Of a stretch of 6,021 bases of DNA, positions 1 through 5,066 are shown in pieces. Source of the DNA: JAYQPD01 sp046050105 (GTDB lineage: Bacteria > Patescibacteriota > Minisyncoccia > Phycocordibacterales > UBA918); contig JBJOQE010000079.1 in the NCBI GenBank assembly GCA_046050105.1, positions 1-6,021 of the forward strand. The letters run 5' to 3'. Made by a program: the position numbers and the translations under genes. The notes under the pieces were generated by a model. That model saw only the letters and a list, made by a program, of their open reading frames with translations. It searched no databases and was not told the origin of the DNA. Each line of letters opens with the position of its first letter. The stretch's first letter is position 1.

Positions 1-1
1 C

Positions 2-391
2 TACGGCCATGTGGAAAAGGATGGCACCTTCGTTCGTGGCTACCATGACGCGATGGTGCAGGCTTTTGTGGGCTGGCGGTTAAATCCTGAGTGGTTCATT
101 GAGCACTTTATGAAAGGTGACCTGGAGGAAAAACTTCTCCTGAATCCTGGAACACTCAAAAGATTGTTCATGTATCCGTATCAATTTGAGGAAGACTTGA
201 AGCGATGCTGGAACTTGTTTCACCATGCCACATGGAAGCGCGTACAATCCGTACCCAACATTCTCGTGTCAAAGCGTGCATTTGGGTGGGATTATCGTGA
301 GTCTGTACTCGCTCCGTACTATACGGACGGGTATATCACCAAGAATCACAACCTGCAGTTCGAATCGTTAAAAATTGACGACAGGTATTAG
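2..391 (+). CDS. C-terminal part of an unrecognised protein (5' end outside window)
   Basis: The reading frame is open from the first complete codon at base 2 to a TAG at 389-391, giving at least 129 residues. A GTG at 11 could serve as a start, but there is no Shine-Dalgarno room before it and the frame stays open to the window edge, so I treat it as a truncated gene entering from the left. The visible part is rich in aromatic residues (many W, F, Y), has no membrane segment, and includes stretches such as GYHDAMVQAFVGWRLNPEWF near its start and LAPYYTDGYI near its end. It looks like a soluble globular domain, but I do not recognise the family and assign no function. It is followed after about 20 bases by a strong hairpin terminator, which supports this being the real 3' end of a transcribed gene. 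Confidence 0.72.
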   Translation, partial: YGHVEKDGTFVRGYHDAMVQAFVGWRLNPEWFIEHFMKGDLEEKLLLNPGTLKRLFMYPYQFEEDLKRCWNLFHHATWKRVQSVPNILVSKRAFGWDYRESVLAPYYTDGYITKNHNLQFESLKIDDRY

Positions 392-411
392 GCACTAGCA
401 GCACTCATTCA

Positions 412-439
412 CCGCGCATCACATTGATGCGCGGTTTTT
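412..439 (+). terminator. Intrinsic terminator of the left-edge gene
   Basis: A perfect 10-bp stem (CCGCGCATCA at 412-421, TGATGCGCGG at 425-434) closes a CAT loop and is followed by five T (435-439). It lies 20 bases past the stop codon of the plus-strand gene. Confidence 0.92.
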
Positions 440-448
440 ATATATAAG

Positions 449-476
449 AAAAGCGGCGAACCAAAAGGTTCGCCGC
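449..476 (-). terminator. Intrinsic terminator of the NDT-Nudix gene
   Basis: Perfect 10-bp stem (453-462 with 467-476) with a four-base loop. Read on the minus strand it is followed by TTTTC and then an AT-rich tract. It begins 5 bases past the minus-strand stop codon at 482. Together with the hairpin at 412-439 it forms a back-to-back terminator pair between convergent genes. Confidence 0.9.
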
Positions 477-481
477 AGAGG

Positions 482-1678
482 TTAGTGTGAAAGTGCTTTT
501 GAAATCATGCCGAGTGTCGACCAGTCGATGGTCTCGTCGTCGAGGAGCTCATAGTAGCGACGGACAATAGTGTAGGTACGCTCACTACTTCCTTCAACTC
601 CACGCGCAACTCGTGGCCTATGCTCGATAGCATTCATCTCGTCATGGGAGAGCACAGCCGCAAAGAGGTGAGCACGATGGCTTGAGAATGTTGCCGCAAG
701 CTGCTTGGTTGCAACATGTGTGAAGCGCTCAGGAGCGATTCTAATGCCCACTTCTTCTTCGCATTCGTGGGCTGCAACCATGCGTGGGTCTTCATCAGGC
801 TTCCATGATGATCCGCCAGGAAGCTCAGTCACCATACCCATAGGGTTTGATACTGGTGTACGAAACTCTTGTACAAGCACCACACGAGCTTTATTTGCGT
901 GATTTCCTGTGTAGAGTACAACACTTGAAATGTCAGAGCGTGCGAGCATGAACTCGTTCACCTTGTTGCGCCCTTCCGAAGCTACGTAGACATTTGCATG
1001 CAATGCGTAGGCAAATGGCACACGCTTTGGGCCAGTGGAGAAAATCCACAACGCACGTGCGCCATCAAGGCGGTTTCCAGCAGTTTTGAGATGCTCGTAC
1101 CAGGTCTGAAAGCTTGGTGTCCTCCATACGTGAAGTGGCACTTCGCGCTCTCCTTCTGAACGCAAGGCTCCTTCACCAATCTTCTCGAGTGCCAATGCAC
1201 ACAGCGTCTCAAGGTCATGGGTTTTCGGAACACCAAGTTCTTGTGCGTAGTGTTCGAGATACCGCATCTTTGGTGCTCCTTCCGGAAAGCCGAAGACAAG
1301 CCGTGAAGGGTCACGAGCGATCCAGTAGCCCCACTCAATATTGGTGGTGAATGCGGGCATGTGTTTGAGTTCTCGAGGGACCCAGAACAGGGTCACGTCA
1401 GCGAAGTTAAGACCCATATCCTCCCAAGAAATCTGCGCATCGTAGCTGTGTTGCCATGTTCCGTCTTCGTCCTCGGGGACGAAGACGACGCCTTGGTACC
1501 CAAGCCGTTTCAAAATTGCCAGAGCCTCTGGGCGCCACGATGGAGTGCTTTTGAAGAGGCCGATTGCTGCGAGCAAGCGCTCCCACTTATTTTGTGGACC
1601 ACGTGGGGTAGGGCCCGCGAGGAAGATGGAAGAGGACCACGAAGCTGGTGGTTCTTGGTTTGCATATACGACTATCAT
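482..1678 (-). CDS. Nucleoside 2-deoxyribosyltransferase-like / Nudix hydrolase fusion protein
   Basis: This encodes 398 residues from the ATG at 1678. The frame extends 17 codons further upstream (to 1729), but ATG 1678 has AAAGGA six bases before it and is preferred. Residues about 15-165 resemble the nucleoside 2-deoxyribosyltransferase-like family: an N-terminal IFLAGPTPRG motif, then SWRPEAL (47-53), a D/E-rich VPEDEDG (67-73), FADVTLFWVPR (92-102) and TTNIEWGYW (111-119). By family analogy E115 is the candidate nucleophilic Glu. Residues about 215-398 form a Nudix domain with ELPGG (285-289) and a Nudix box at 289-312 ending HECEEEVGI, with E308/E309 as likely metal ligands. The box departs from GX5EX7REUXEEXGU: six residues lie between G289 and E296, and His304 replaces Arg. 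A connecting segment (175-215, WRTPSFQTWY, AGNRLDGA) is, from memory, typical of this fused family. The likely role is cleavage or transfer at nucleoside glycosidic bonds plus pyrophosphate hydrolysis in nucleotide salvage or sanitation. Substrate is unknown. No membrane segment or signal peptide; probably cytoplasmic. Confidence 0.88.
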   Translation of the reverse strand: MIVVYANQEPPASWSSSIFLAGPTPRGPQNKWERLLAAIGLFKSTPSWRPEALAILKRLGYQGVVFVPEDEDGTWQHSYDAQISWEDMGLNFADVTLFWVPRELKHMPAFTTNIEWGYWIARDPSRLVFGFPEGAPKMRYLEHYAQELGVPKTHDLETLCALALEKIGEGALRSEGEREVPLHVWRTPSFQTWYEHLKTAGNRLDGARALWIFSTGPKRVPFAYALHANVYVASEGRNKVNEFMLARSDISSVVLYTGNHANKARVVLVQEFRTPVSNPMGMVTELPGGSSWKPDEDPRMVAAHECEEEVGIRIAPERFTHVATKQLAATFSSHRAHLFAAVLSHDEMNAIEHRPRVARGVEGSSERTYTIVRRYYELLDDETIDWSTLGMISKALSH

Positions 1679-1684
1679 TGTTGT

Positions 1685-1690
1685 TCCTTT
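1685..1690 (-). promoter_or_regulatory. Shine-Dalgarno that fixes the start of the NDT-Nudix gene
   Basis: On the minus strand AAAGGA lies six bases before ATG 1678. This argues against the longer frame beginning at 1729, whose extra 17 residues are Cys-rich and unlike the family N-terminus. Confidence 0.75.
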
Positions 1691-1720
1691 CAATGAACAG
1701 AGAGAACAGCATTCGTGTAT

Positions 1721-1748
1721 ACAATACACTAATATTCTTCTAAATCAA
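1721..1748 (-). promoter_or_regulatory. Possible sigma-70-type promoter of the NDT-Nudix gene
   Basis: On the minus strand TTGATT (1743-1748) and TATTGT (1721-1726) are separated by 16 bases, predicting a 5' leader of roughly 35 bases containing the Shine-Dalgarno. The -35 directly abuts the foot of the upstream terminator hairpin. The -10 match is weak, so this is tentative. Confidence 0.4.
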
Positions 1749-1784
1749 AGACCCCCGGGCGACCTTTGGTCACCCGGGGGTCTT
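1743..1784 (-). terminator. Large intrinsic terminator after the GFA-family gene
   Basis: A 17-bp inverted repeat (1748-1764 with 1768-1784) with a three-base loop has a single non-Watson-Crick position (C1760 opposite A1772). In plus-strand RNA this is a C/A mismatch, but in minus-strand RNA it is a G-U wobble, so the hairpin is continuous only in leftward transcripts. On the minus strand the stem ends TCTT, followed by TGATTT, a poor but present T-rich tail. It starts 14 bases past the GFA-family stop codon. Confidence 0.85.
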
Positions 1785-1798
1785 GTCAGAAAATAGTG

Positions 1799-2152
1799 CT
1801 ACACGTGTTTGCCATCGTAGGGCATGACCGTCACCGTTGCGAGGTCTACATCATCAAGACAGCGAACGTTGATGGCGACCGACTCGCTGCCATCTGGGGC
1901 AACACCGCGCGCAAACGAAGCGGTGCCGCACGCCTTGCAGAAGAGGTGATGGATAATTTTCTTATTGAATTGGTAGTCGGTGAGCATATCCTCACCTGTG
2001 GTAAGACGAAATGATCCCGCAGGAGTAAATGCAAGGAGCCAGCCGCGCTTTGCGCAGATAGAGCAGTTGCACTGAATGGCTCCTCCGCTTAGCTCCATAT
2101 CGACTTCAAACCGAACTGCTCCGCAGTGACACCCTCCAAAGTATGTTTTCAT
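1799..2152 (-). CDS. GFA/CENP-V family zinc-binding protein
   Basis: A 117-residue protein with the full cysteine signature of the glutathione-dependent formaldehyde-activating enzyme (GFA, or Mss4-like) fold: GGCHCGAVRFEV at 6-17 (C8, C10), CNCSIC at 28-33 (C28, C30, C33) and FCKACGTASF at 71-80 (C72, C75). In the family the first and last pairs bind a structural zinc and the central CxCxxC binds the second zinc. Length is close to the minimal family size. Most members have no proven substrate, and the glutathione-formaldehyde activity of the founding enzyme should not be assumed here. The start is the ATG at 2152. No clear Shine-Dalgarno precedes it. It lies only 27 bases downstream of the sugar transferase gene on the same strand with no terminator between, so the two are probably co-transcribed. 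Soluble and probably cytoplasmic. Confidence 0.92.
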   Translation of the reverse strand: MKTYFGGCHCGAVRFEVDMELSGGAIQCNCSICAKRGWLLAFTPAGSFRLTTGEDMLTDYQFNKKIIHHLFCKACGTASFARGVAPDGSESVAINVRCLDDVDLATVTVMPYDGKHV

Positions 2153-2178
2153 AAAGTAAGGCTAGCGAATAGATAGGT

Positions 2179-2184
2179 ATTATA
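2179..2184 (-). promoter_or_regulatory. Perfect TATAAT -10 candidate ahead of the GFA-family gene
   Basis: On the minus strand TATAAT overlaps the stop codon of the upstream sugar transferase gene and would give a leader of about 20 bases for the GFA-family gene. No convincing -35 lies 16-18 bases upstream. It may be an internal promoter or a chance match. Confidence 0.3.
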
Positions 2185-2806
2185 ACCCTCGTGCTTTGAG
2201 CACGACACGCATTGTACGCAGAATAATTCTCATATCATTCAGTATGATTGCATGCCAGGGATTTGAAAGAACAAAGTCCGCATACCATCGGTCGAGGTTG
2301 TGTGCTGAAGCAGTGCTGTCGTCTTTGAGTGACTGGTACGGGCCCGTGAGTCCAGCACGGACACGAGCTTTGTCGGTGTAACCTTCACGCATGAAGCGTT
2401 CATATACTTCAATGTTCACAGGGCGAGGTCCCACTATGCTCATATTGCCTAAGAGCACACACCACAGTTGGGGGAGTTCATCCATATATATTTGTTTCAA
2501 GCACCATCCAACTTTGGTTATGCCGCCGTTTCTCTCAAGGTCTTTGGTGTGCACAAAGGTGGCATTTTTGCGCATAGAACGAAGAACCTCGACTTTAAAG
2601 ATATTGAACTTGTAAAAGTGAAAGGGTACACCCTCCGACATACGGGTCTCAGTGTAGAAGTAAGAATCACCTACGCCGCCCAAAATGAGCCGTTCCATAA
2701 AAAGAGCGCCAAGCGTCAGAAGTGCAAATGCCGCCACGAACGGGGAAATAAGCGTGAGCAAGAGAAGGTCAAATATGCGCTTCGCAGGATGAATAGATGA
2801 GGGCAT
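2180..2806 (-). CDS. Bacterial sugar transferase (polyprenyl-phosphate phosphoglycosyltransferase, WcaJ/PglC type)
   Basis: From ATG 2806 this gives 208 residues, the size of the minimal PglC-like catalytic unit. Visible family features in order: basic HPAKRIFDL (6-14), one long hydrophobic membrane segment (about 11-34), ETRMSEGVPFHFYKF (53-67), NGGITKVG (93-100), YMDELPQLW (107-115) containing the catalytic Asp-Glu dyad D109-E110, GNMSIVGPRP (120-129) and the RVRAGLTGPYQ segment (148-158). The family transfers a sugar-1-phosphate from a UDP-sugar to undecaprenyl phosphate at the inner membrane face, the first committed step of capsule, O-antigen, exopolysaccharide or glycoprotein glycan assembly. 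The large N-terminal membrane domain of WcaJ-type enzymes is absent. A TTG at 2842 would add 12 residues but coincides with a plausible -35 element, so ATG 2806 is chosen. No glycosyltransferase neighbours are present; the sugar specificity is unknown. Confidence 0.93.
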   Translation of the reverse strand: MPSSIHPAKRIFDLLLLTLISPFVAAFALLTLGALFMERLILGGVGDSYFYTETRMSEGVPFHFYKFNIFKVEVLRSMRKNATFVHTKDLERNGGITKVGWCLKQIYMDELPQLWCVLLGNMSIVGPRPVNIEVYERFMREGYTDKARVRAGLTGPYQSLKDDSTASAHNLDRWYADFVLSNPWHAIILNDMRIILRTMRVVLKARGL

Positions 2807-2813
2807 GCAGGTG

Positions 2814-2842
2814 ATAATGCAACTAAAATTAGGAGAGCGCAA
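2814..2842 (-). promoter_or_regulatory. Candidate promoter of the sugar transferase, implying a near-leaderless start
   Basis: On the minus strand TTGCGC (2837-2842) and CATTAT (2814-2819) are 17 bases apart. Seven bases separate the -10 from ATG 2806, so transcription would begin at or one base before the start codon. No Shine-Dalgarno is visible, which is consistent with leaderless translation. Both hexamers are imperfect. Confidence 0.45.
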
Positions 2843-2879
2843 GACCCACCAAAGATTCGTAGAGAAGAGTATTGTCGTG

Positions 2880-2888
2880 TACTATAGA
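2880..2888 (+). promoter_or_regulatory. Weak -10 candidates for the CDF gene
   Basis: Overlapping TACTAT (2880-2885) and TATAGA (2883-2888) lie 10 and 7 bases before ATG 2896. Neither has a good -35. If TATAGA is used, the mRNA would be near-leaderless. Confidence 0.25.
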
Positions 2889-2895
2889 GAGTCTT

Positions 2896-3894
2896 ATGGC
2901 CGTTTCAGGCACCACCTCCGTCACATACGCACTCTTAGGTAATAGCATCGTAGCACTCCTGAAACTCTTCGGGTATTTTGTGTCGGGCTCAGCATCATTC
3001 TTTGGTGAGGCAATTCACTCCATCGCAGATACGTTGAACCAATCACTCTTGCTCTTAGGTCTCAAGCGATCAGTAAAGAAAGCGGATGCACAATATGCAT
3101 ATGGGTATGGCTCAGAGCGCTTTTTATGGGCGCTCATTTCTGCATGCGGCATTTTCTTTGTCGGTGCAGGAGTCACTATTTATCACGGGATAGAAGCGCT
3201 CAGAAGTGAACATGAAATTGTGGTGACGCCACTTATGGTGGGCATCTTGCTCATTGCACTTGTAGTCGAGGGTTTCACGCTTTATAAGGCGTATGCCGAA
3301 CTTACGAGGCACGCTCCGGGTGATACACTCTTTGAGAAGTTAAAGCATGGCGACCCGGTCACTGTTGCAGTGGTGTACGAAGACGCAGCAGCAGTACTTG
3401 GTGTGGCCATAGCGCTCGTGTCCCTCGGCCTTGCGTCACTCACTCATTCACCAATGTATGACGCCATAGGTTCAATCCTCATCGGCGGCCTTCTTGCGGT
3501 GATTGCGGTGTATCTCATTGCAAAGAATCGAGAGTTTCTTCTGGGGAAATCTATCCCACAAAATATATCTGAAGGTATTTATGAAATGATTGAGACGAGC
3601 CCGTACATTGACAAAATCGTTGACTTCAAAAGTGAGATACTCGACATAGGAAAGTACCATATTAAGTGCGAGGTCGAGTTTAACGGCTCGGCTCTTCTTG
3701 AAGAGATTATGGAACAAGATGACTTGCGGGAGGAATATAAAAACGTACAGGGTGATTATGAAGAGTTTAAAAAGTTTGTGGTGTATCAAACGAACCGTAT
3801 TCCGCGTCTTATCGGTCGCAAGATAGATGAAATAGAGAAGGGTATCATCGAGGCATACCCGCAGGTAACGCATCTGGATATTGAACTCAACTAA
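2896..3894 (+). CDS. Cation diffusion facilitator (CDF) family metal transporter, ZnT9/SLC30A9-like
   Basis: A 332-residue integral membrane protein with six predicted helices in the first 210 residues and a soluble C-terminal domain of about 120 residues, the CDF layout. Helix 2 carries the signature GSASFFGEAIHSIADTLNQS (31-50) with H41 and D45 as likely metal ligands, followed by YGYGSERF (69-76). Helix 5 has YEDAAAVLGV (161-170) in place of the HxxxD found in YiiP-type zinc transporters. This E-D form is, from memory, typical of the SLC30A9-like branch. D189 in helix 6 is also polar. CDF proteins usually export Zn, Mn, Fe or Co by proton antiport; the metal cannot be read from sequence. 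The C-terminal domain contains a charged, probably helical insert (about 264-300). A TTG at 2872 would add eight residues. ATG 2896 is preferred because it starts just before the first helix and is preceded by a purine-rich GAGAG. It is transcribed divergently from the sugar transferase. Confidence 0.95.
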   Translation: MAVSGTTSVTYALLGNSIVALLKLFGYFVSGSASFFGEAIHSIADTLNQSLLLLGLKRSVKKADAQYAYGYGSERFLWALISACGIFFVGAGVTIYHGIEALRSEHEIVVTPLMVGILLIALVVEGFTLYKAYAELTRHAPGDTLFEKLKHGDPVTVAVVYEDAAAVLGVAIALVSLGLASLTHSPMYDAIGSILIGGLLAVIAVYLIAKNREFLLGKSIPQNISEGIYEMIETSPYIDKIVDFKSEILDIGKYHIKCEVEFNGSALLEEIMEQDDLREEYKNVQGDYEEFKKFVVYQTNRIPRLIGRKIDEIEKGIIEAYPQVTHLDIELN

Positions 3895-3901
3895 TAAATA
3901 G

Positions 3902-3933
3902 AAAAAACCGCCAAGGAGATCCTTGGCGGTTTT
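3902..3933. terminator. Shared bidirectional terminator between the CDF and HD-domain genes
   Basis: A perfect 9-bp stem (CCGCCAAGG 3908-3916, CCTTGGCGG 3921-3929) with an AGAT loop is flanked by six A on the left and four T on the right. It therefore works as a terminator on both strands (T4 on plus, T6 on minus). It sits 7 bases past the CDF stop and immediately after the stop of the convergent HD-domain gene. Confidence 0.93.
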
Positions 3934-3935
3934 GG

Positions 3936-4550
3936 TTATGCTTGCTTCGTGCGAAACCTCGCTGCACCAATCCACTCGTCGTCTTGAAGCTTCGGGTAGT
4001 TGTGCCATCCACGTGCACACCAGTTATCTGCCATGTGGCAGAATGCTGCGAGTTCATTCATCACGCGGCGTTTACTCGAGTAGTCTTTGTATTCACCCTC
4101 CACATACGTGAGGGCATTCATAAGATACGAATTGAGTGTGATGCCGTATTCCACAAGTTTCGCTTCGCGAAATGCCTTGAATTGCTCCTTTGTTTCAAGG
4201 CCCGGCGCATTATATGCGCCGCTCTCGCGAATTTTGATGCGCCACGGCTTCTCAAGATCGTGGAGGTAGAAGATAAAAAGAGCATCAGAGCAGCTAAAGG
4301 GAAGTGGTCGCCCAAACCCACTCATAAAGGCATATAAGTGTCTTACGAAGTTCAGGCCATCGGTGATGTGGTCGATGTACCCACCTGGCCACGCTTGGTG
4401 GTTGTGGGTTGAACCTTGAGCAGTTTCAAAGAGCAATCGATTATCTTCGAGTATTCGCCGACATTTCGAGCGATATGGCTGTTCAATGCGCTCGATAAGT
4501 TGGTCAATCGTTAAATACCTAAGTGTCATCCGGAGTGAACGTGGCAGCAT
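3936..4550 (-). CDS. HD-domain protein, predicted phosphohydrolase
   Basis: A 204-residue protein with the spaced metal-binding pattern of the HD superfamily: THNHQAWPGGYIDH (48-61, with H49 or H51 and H61), the HD doublet in FYLHDLEKPW (94-103; H97, D98, K101) and a downstream ligand in HMADNWCARGW (172-182; D175). The GGYIDH and LHDLEKP segments are reminiscent of the catalytic core of YhaM-type 3'-5' exoribonucleases and related HD hydrolases, but the N-terminal nucleic-acid-binding domain of YhaM is absent. A nucleotide or nucleic-acid phosphohydrolase is likely; the substrate is not readable. The start is ATG 4550 with AAAGGA seven bases before it; the preceding TTG (4553) is too close to be needed, and an internal ATG (residue 8) lacks a Shine-Dalgarno. 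No membrane segments. It converges on the CDF gene and diverges from the 112-residue gene. Confidence 0.82.
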   Translation of the reverse strand: MLPRSLRMTLRYLTIDQLIERIEQPYRSKCRRILEDNRLLFETAQGSTHNHQAWPGGYIDHITDGLNFVRHLYAFMSGFGRPLPFSCSDALFIFYLHDLEKPWRIKIRESGAYNAPGLETKEQFKAFREAKLVEYGITLNSYLMNALTYVEGEYKDYSSKRRVMNELAAFCHMADNWCARGWHNYPKLQDDEWIGAARFRTKQA

Positions 4551-4557
4551 CAATTTT

Positions 4558-4563
4558 TCCTTT
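4558..4563 (-). promoter_or_regulatory. Shine-Dalgarno that fixes the start of the HD-domain gene
   Basis: On the minus strand AAAGGA precedes ATG 4550 by seven bases, favouring this start over the adjacent TTG and over the internal ATG. Confidence 0.72.
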
Positions 4564-4578
4564 CAAAGAACTAGTCGC

Positions 4579-4606
4579 ATCGTACACTCTCGCGTGATGC
4601 GGTCAA
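4579..4606 (-). promoter_or_regulatory. Candidate promoter of the HD-domain gene
   Basis: On the minus strand TTGACC (4601-4606) and TACGAT (4579-4584) are 16 bases apart. The predicted leader of about 20 bases contains the Shine-Dalgarno. Confidence 0.5.
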
Positions 4607-4611
4607 GTGTC

Positions 4612-4639
4612 TAGACAAACTGCGATTTGCGGGCATACT
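4612..4639 (+). promoter_or_regulatory. Candidate promoter of the 112-residue gene
   Basis: TAGACA (4612-4617, one mismatch to TTGACA) and CATACT (4634-4639) are 16 bases apart, with transcription predicted just before the AGGAG at 4651. Its -35 is only five bases from the -35 of the divergent HD-domain promoter, so the two promoters may compete or share a regulator. Confidence 0.45.
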
Positions 4640-4661
4640 ACGGAAAGAAAAGGAGCTCTCT

Positions 4662-5000
4662 ATGGCACACCAGTTATGGGAAATACTCGTACCTCAATTT
4701 TCGAATAATGGATCCGAAATCCTGCTTGCGCATCACCACGAGTGGGACGCTCATGTGCGCGCAGTTGCACGTGGGCTTACCATATTTCGCACCGCAACCG
4801 GGGAGTGGGTAAGTCCTGAAGGGACACGCTTTCGCGAAAAAATGATTCCTGTCCGTGTTGCATGTAGCGAAGAAGCTATTCGCCGTATCATCGACTTCAC
4901 GATACAACACTACGACCAAGAGGCGGTGATGGCATATCGCTTGAGCGAGCAGGTGCTCATTGTGTATCGAGACCCTGAGGCTTCACTTAAAGCACCATAA
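4662..5000 (+). CDS. Small soluble protein of unknown function (112 aa)
   Basis: This has an independent, complete expression unit: AGGAG six bases before ATG 4662, a candidate promoter upstream, and a strong terminator 7 bases past the stop. The protein starts MAHQLWEILVP, has a His cluster AHHHEWDAHV (23-32), GLTIFRTATGEWVSPEG (38-54), an EKMIPVRVAC strand (59-68), a helical EEAIRRIIDF (70-79), and AVMAYRLSEQVLIVY (88-102). The predicted alternation of strands and helices suggests a small compact alpha/beta fold, with no signal peptide or membrane segment. I recall similar short hypothetical proteins from Patescibacteria, and the W-x-S/P-x-G plus Q-E-A/S-V pattern faintly recalls DUF3574, but neither link is strong enough for a functional call. 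No catalytic motif is recognisable, though the invariant-looking HHHEWD stretch could bind metal. Confidence 0.85.
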   Translation: MAHQLWEILVPQFSNNGSEILLAHHHEWDAHVRAVARGLTIFRTATGEWVSPEGTRFREKMIPVRVACSEEAIRRIIDFTIQHYDQEAVMAYRLSEQVLIVYRDPEASLKAP

Positions 5001-5007
5001 GTAAAGT

Positions 5008-5034
5008 ACACTCCAGAATATCTGGAGTGTTTTT
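5008..5034 (+). terminator. Intrinsic terminator of the 112-residue gene
   Basis: A perfect 10-bp stem (ACACTCCAGA 5008-5017, TCTGGAGTGT 5021-5030) with an ATA loop runs directly into a T run (5030-5034). Confidence 0.92.
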
Positions 5035-5062
5035 AAAACGTCGCTCACATTGTGAGCGACGT
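5034..5062 (-). terminator. Intrinsic terminator of the deoxyribonucleotidase-like gene
   Basis: A perfect inverted repeat (ACGTCGCTCACA 5038-5049, TGTGAGCGACGT 5051-5062) folds into a long stem with a small loop. On the minus strand it ends in TTTT. It begins four bases after the stop codon at 5067 and is abutted to the opposing plus-strand terminator. Confidence 0.9.
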
Positions 5063-5066
5063 GTAC

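Noticed and set aside
982..1338. Alternative minus-strand frame inside the NDT-Nudix gene
   Set aside because: It lies entirely within a frame with clear domain motifs; composition is that of a shadow frame.
1679..1729. N-terminal extension of the NDT-Nudix frame (17 extra residues)
   Set aside because: ATG 1678 has a well-placed AAAGGA, and the extension is Cys-rich and overlaps the likely promoter and leader.
2191..2203. Small hairpin GTGCT-TTG-AGCAC near the end of the sugar transferase gene
   Set aside because: Only five base pairs, inside coding sequence and with no T tract; not a terminator between the two minus-strand genes.
3472..4020. Long minus-strand open frame opposite the CDF gene
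   Set aside because: It is antisense to the conserved CDF membrane protein, runs through the bidirectional terminator and resembles no family.
4674..4919. Minus-strand frame opposite the 112-residue gene
   Set aside because: No Shine-Dalgarno or promoter, whereas the plus-strand gene has a full set of expression signals.
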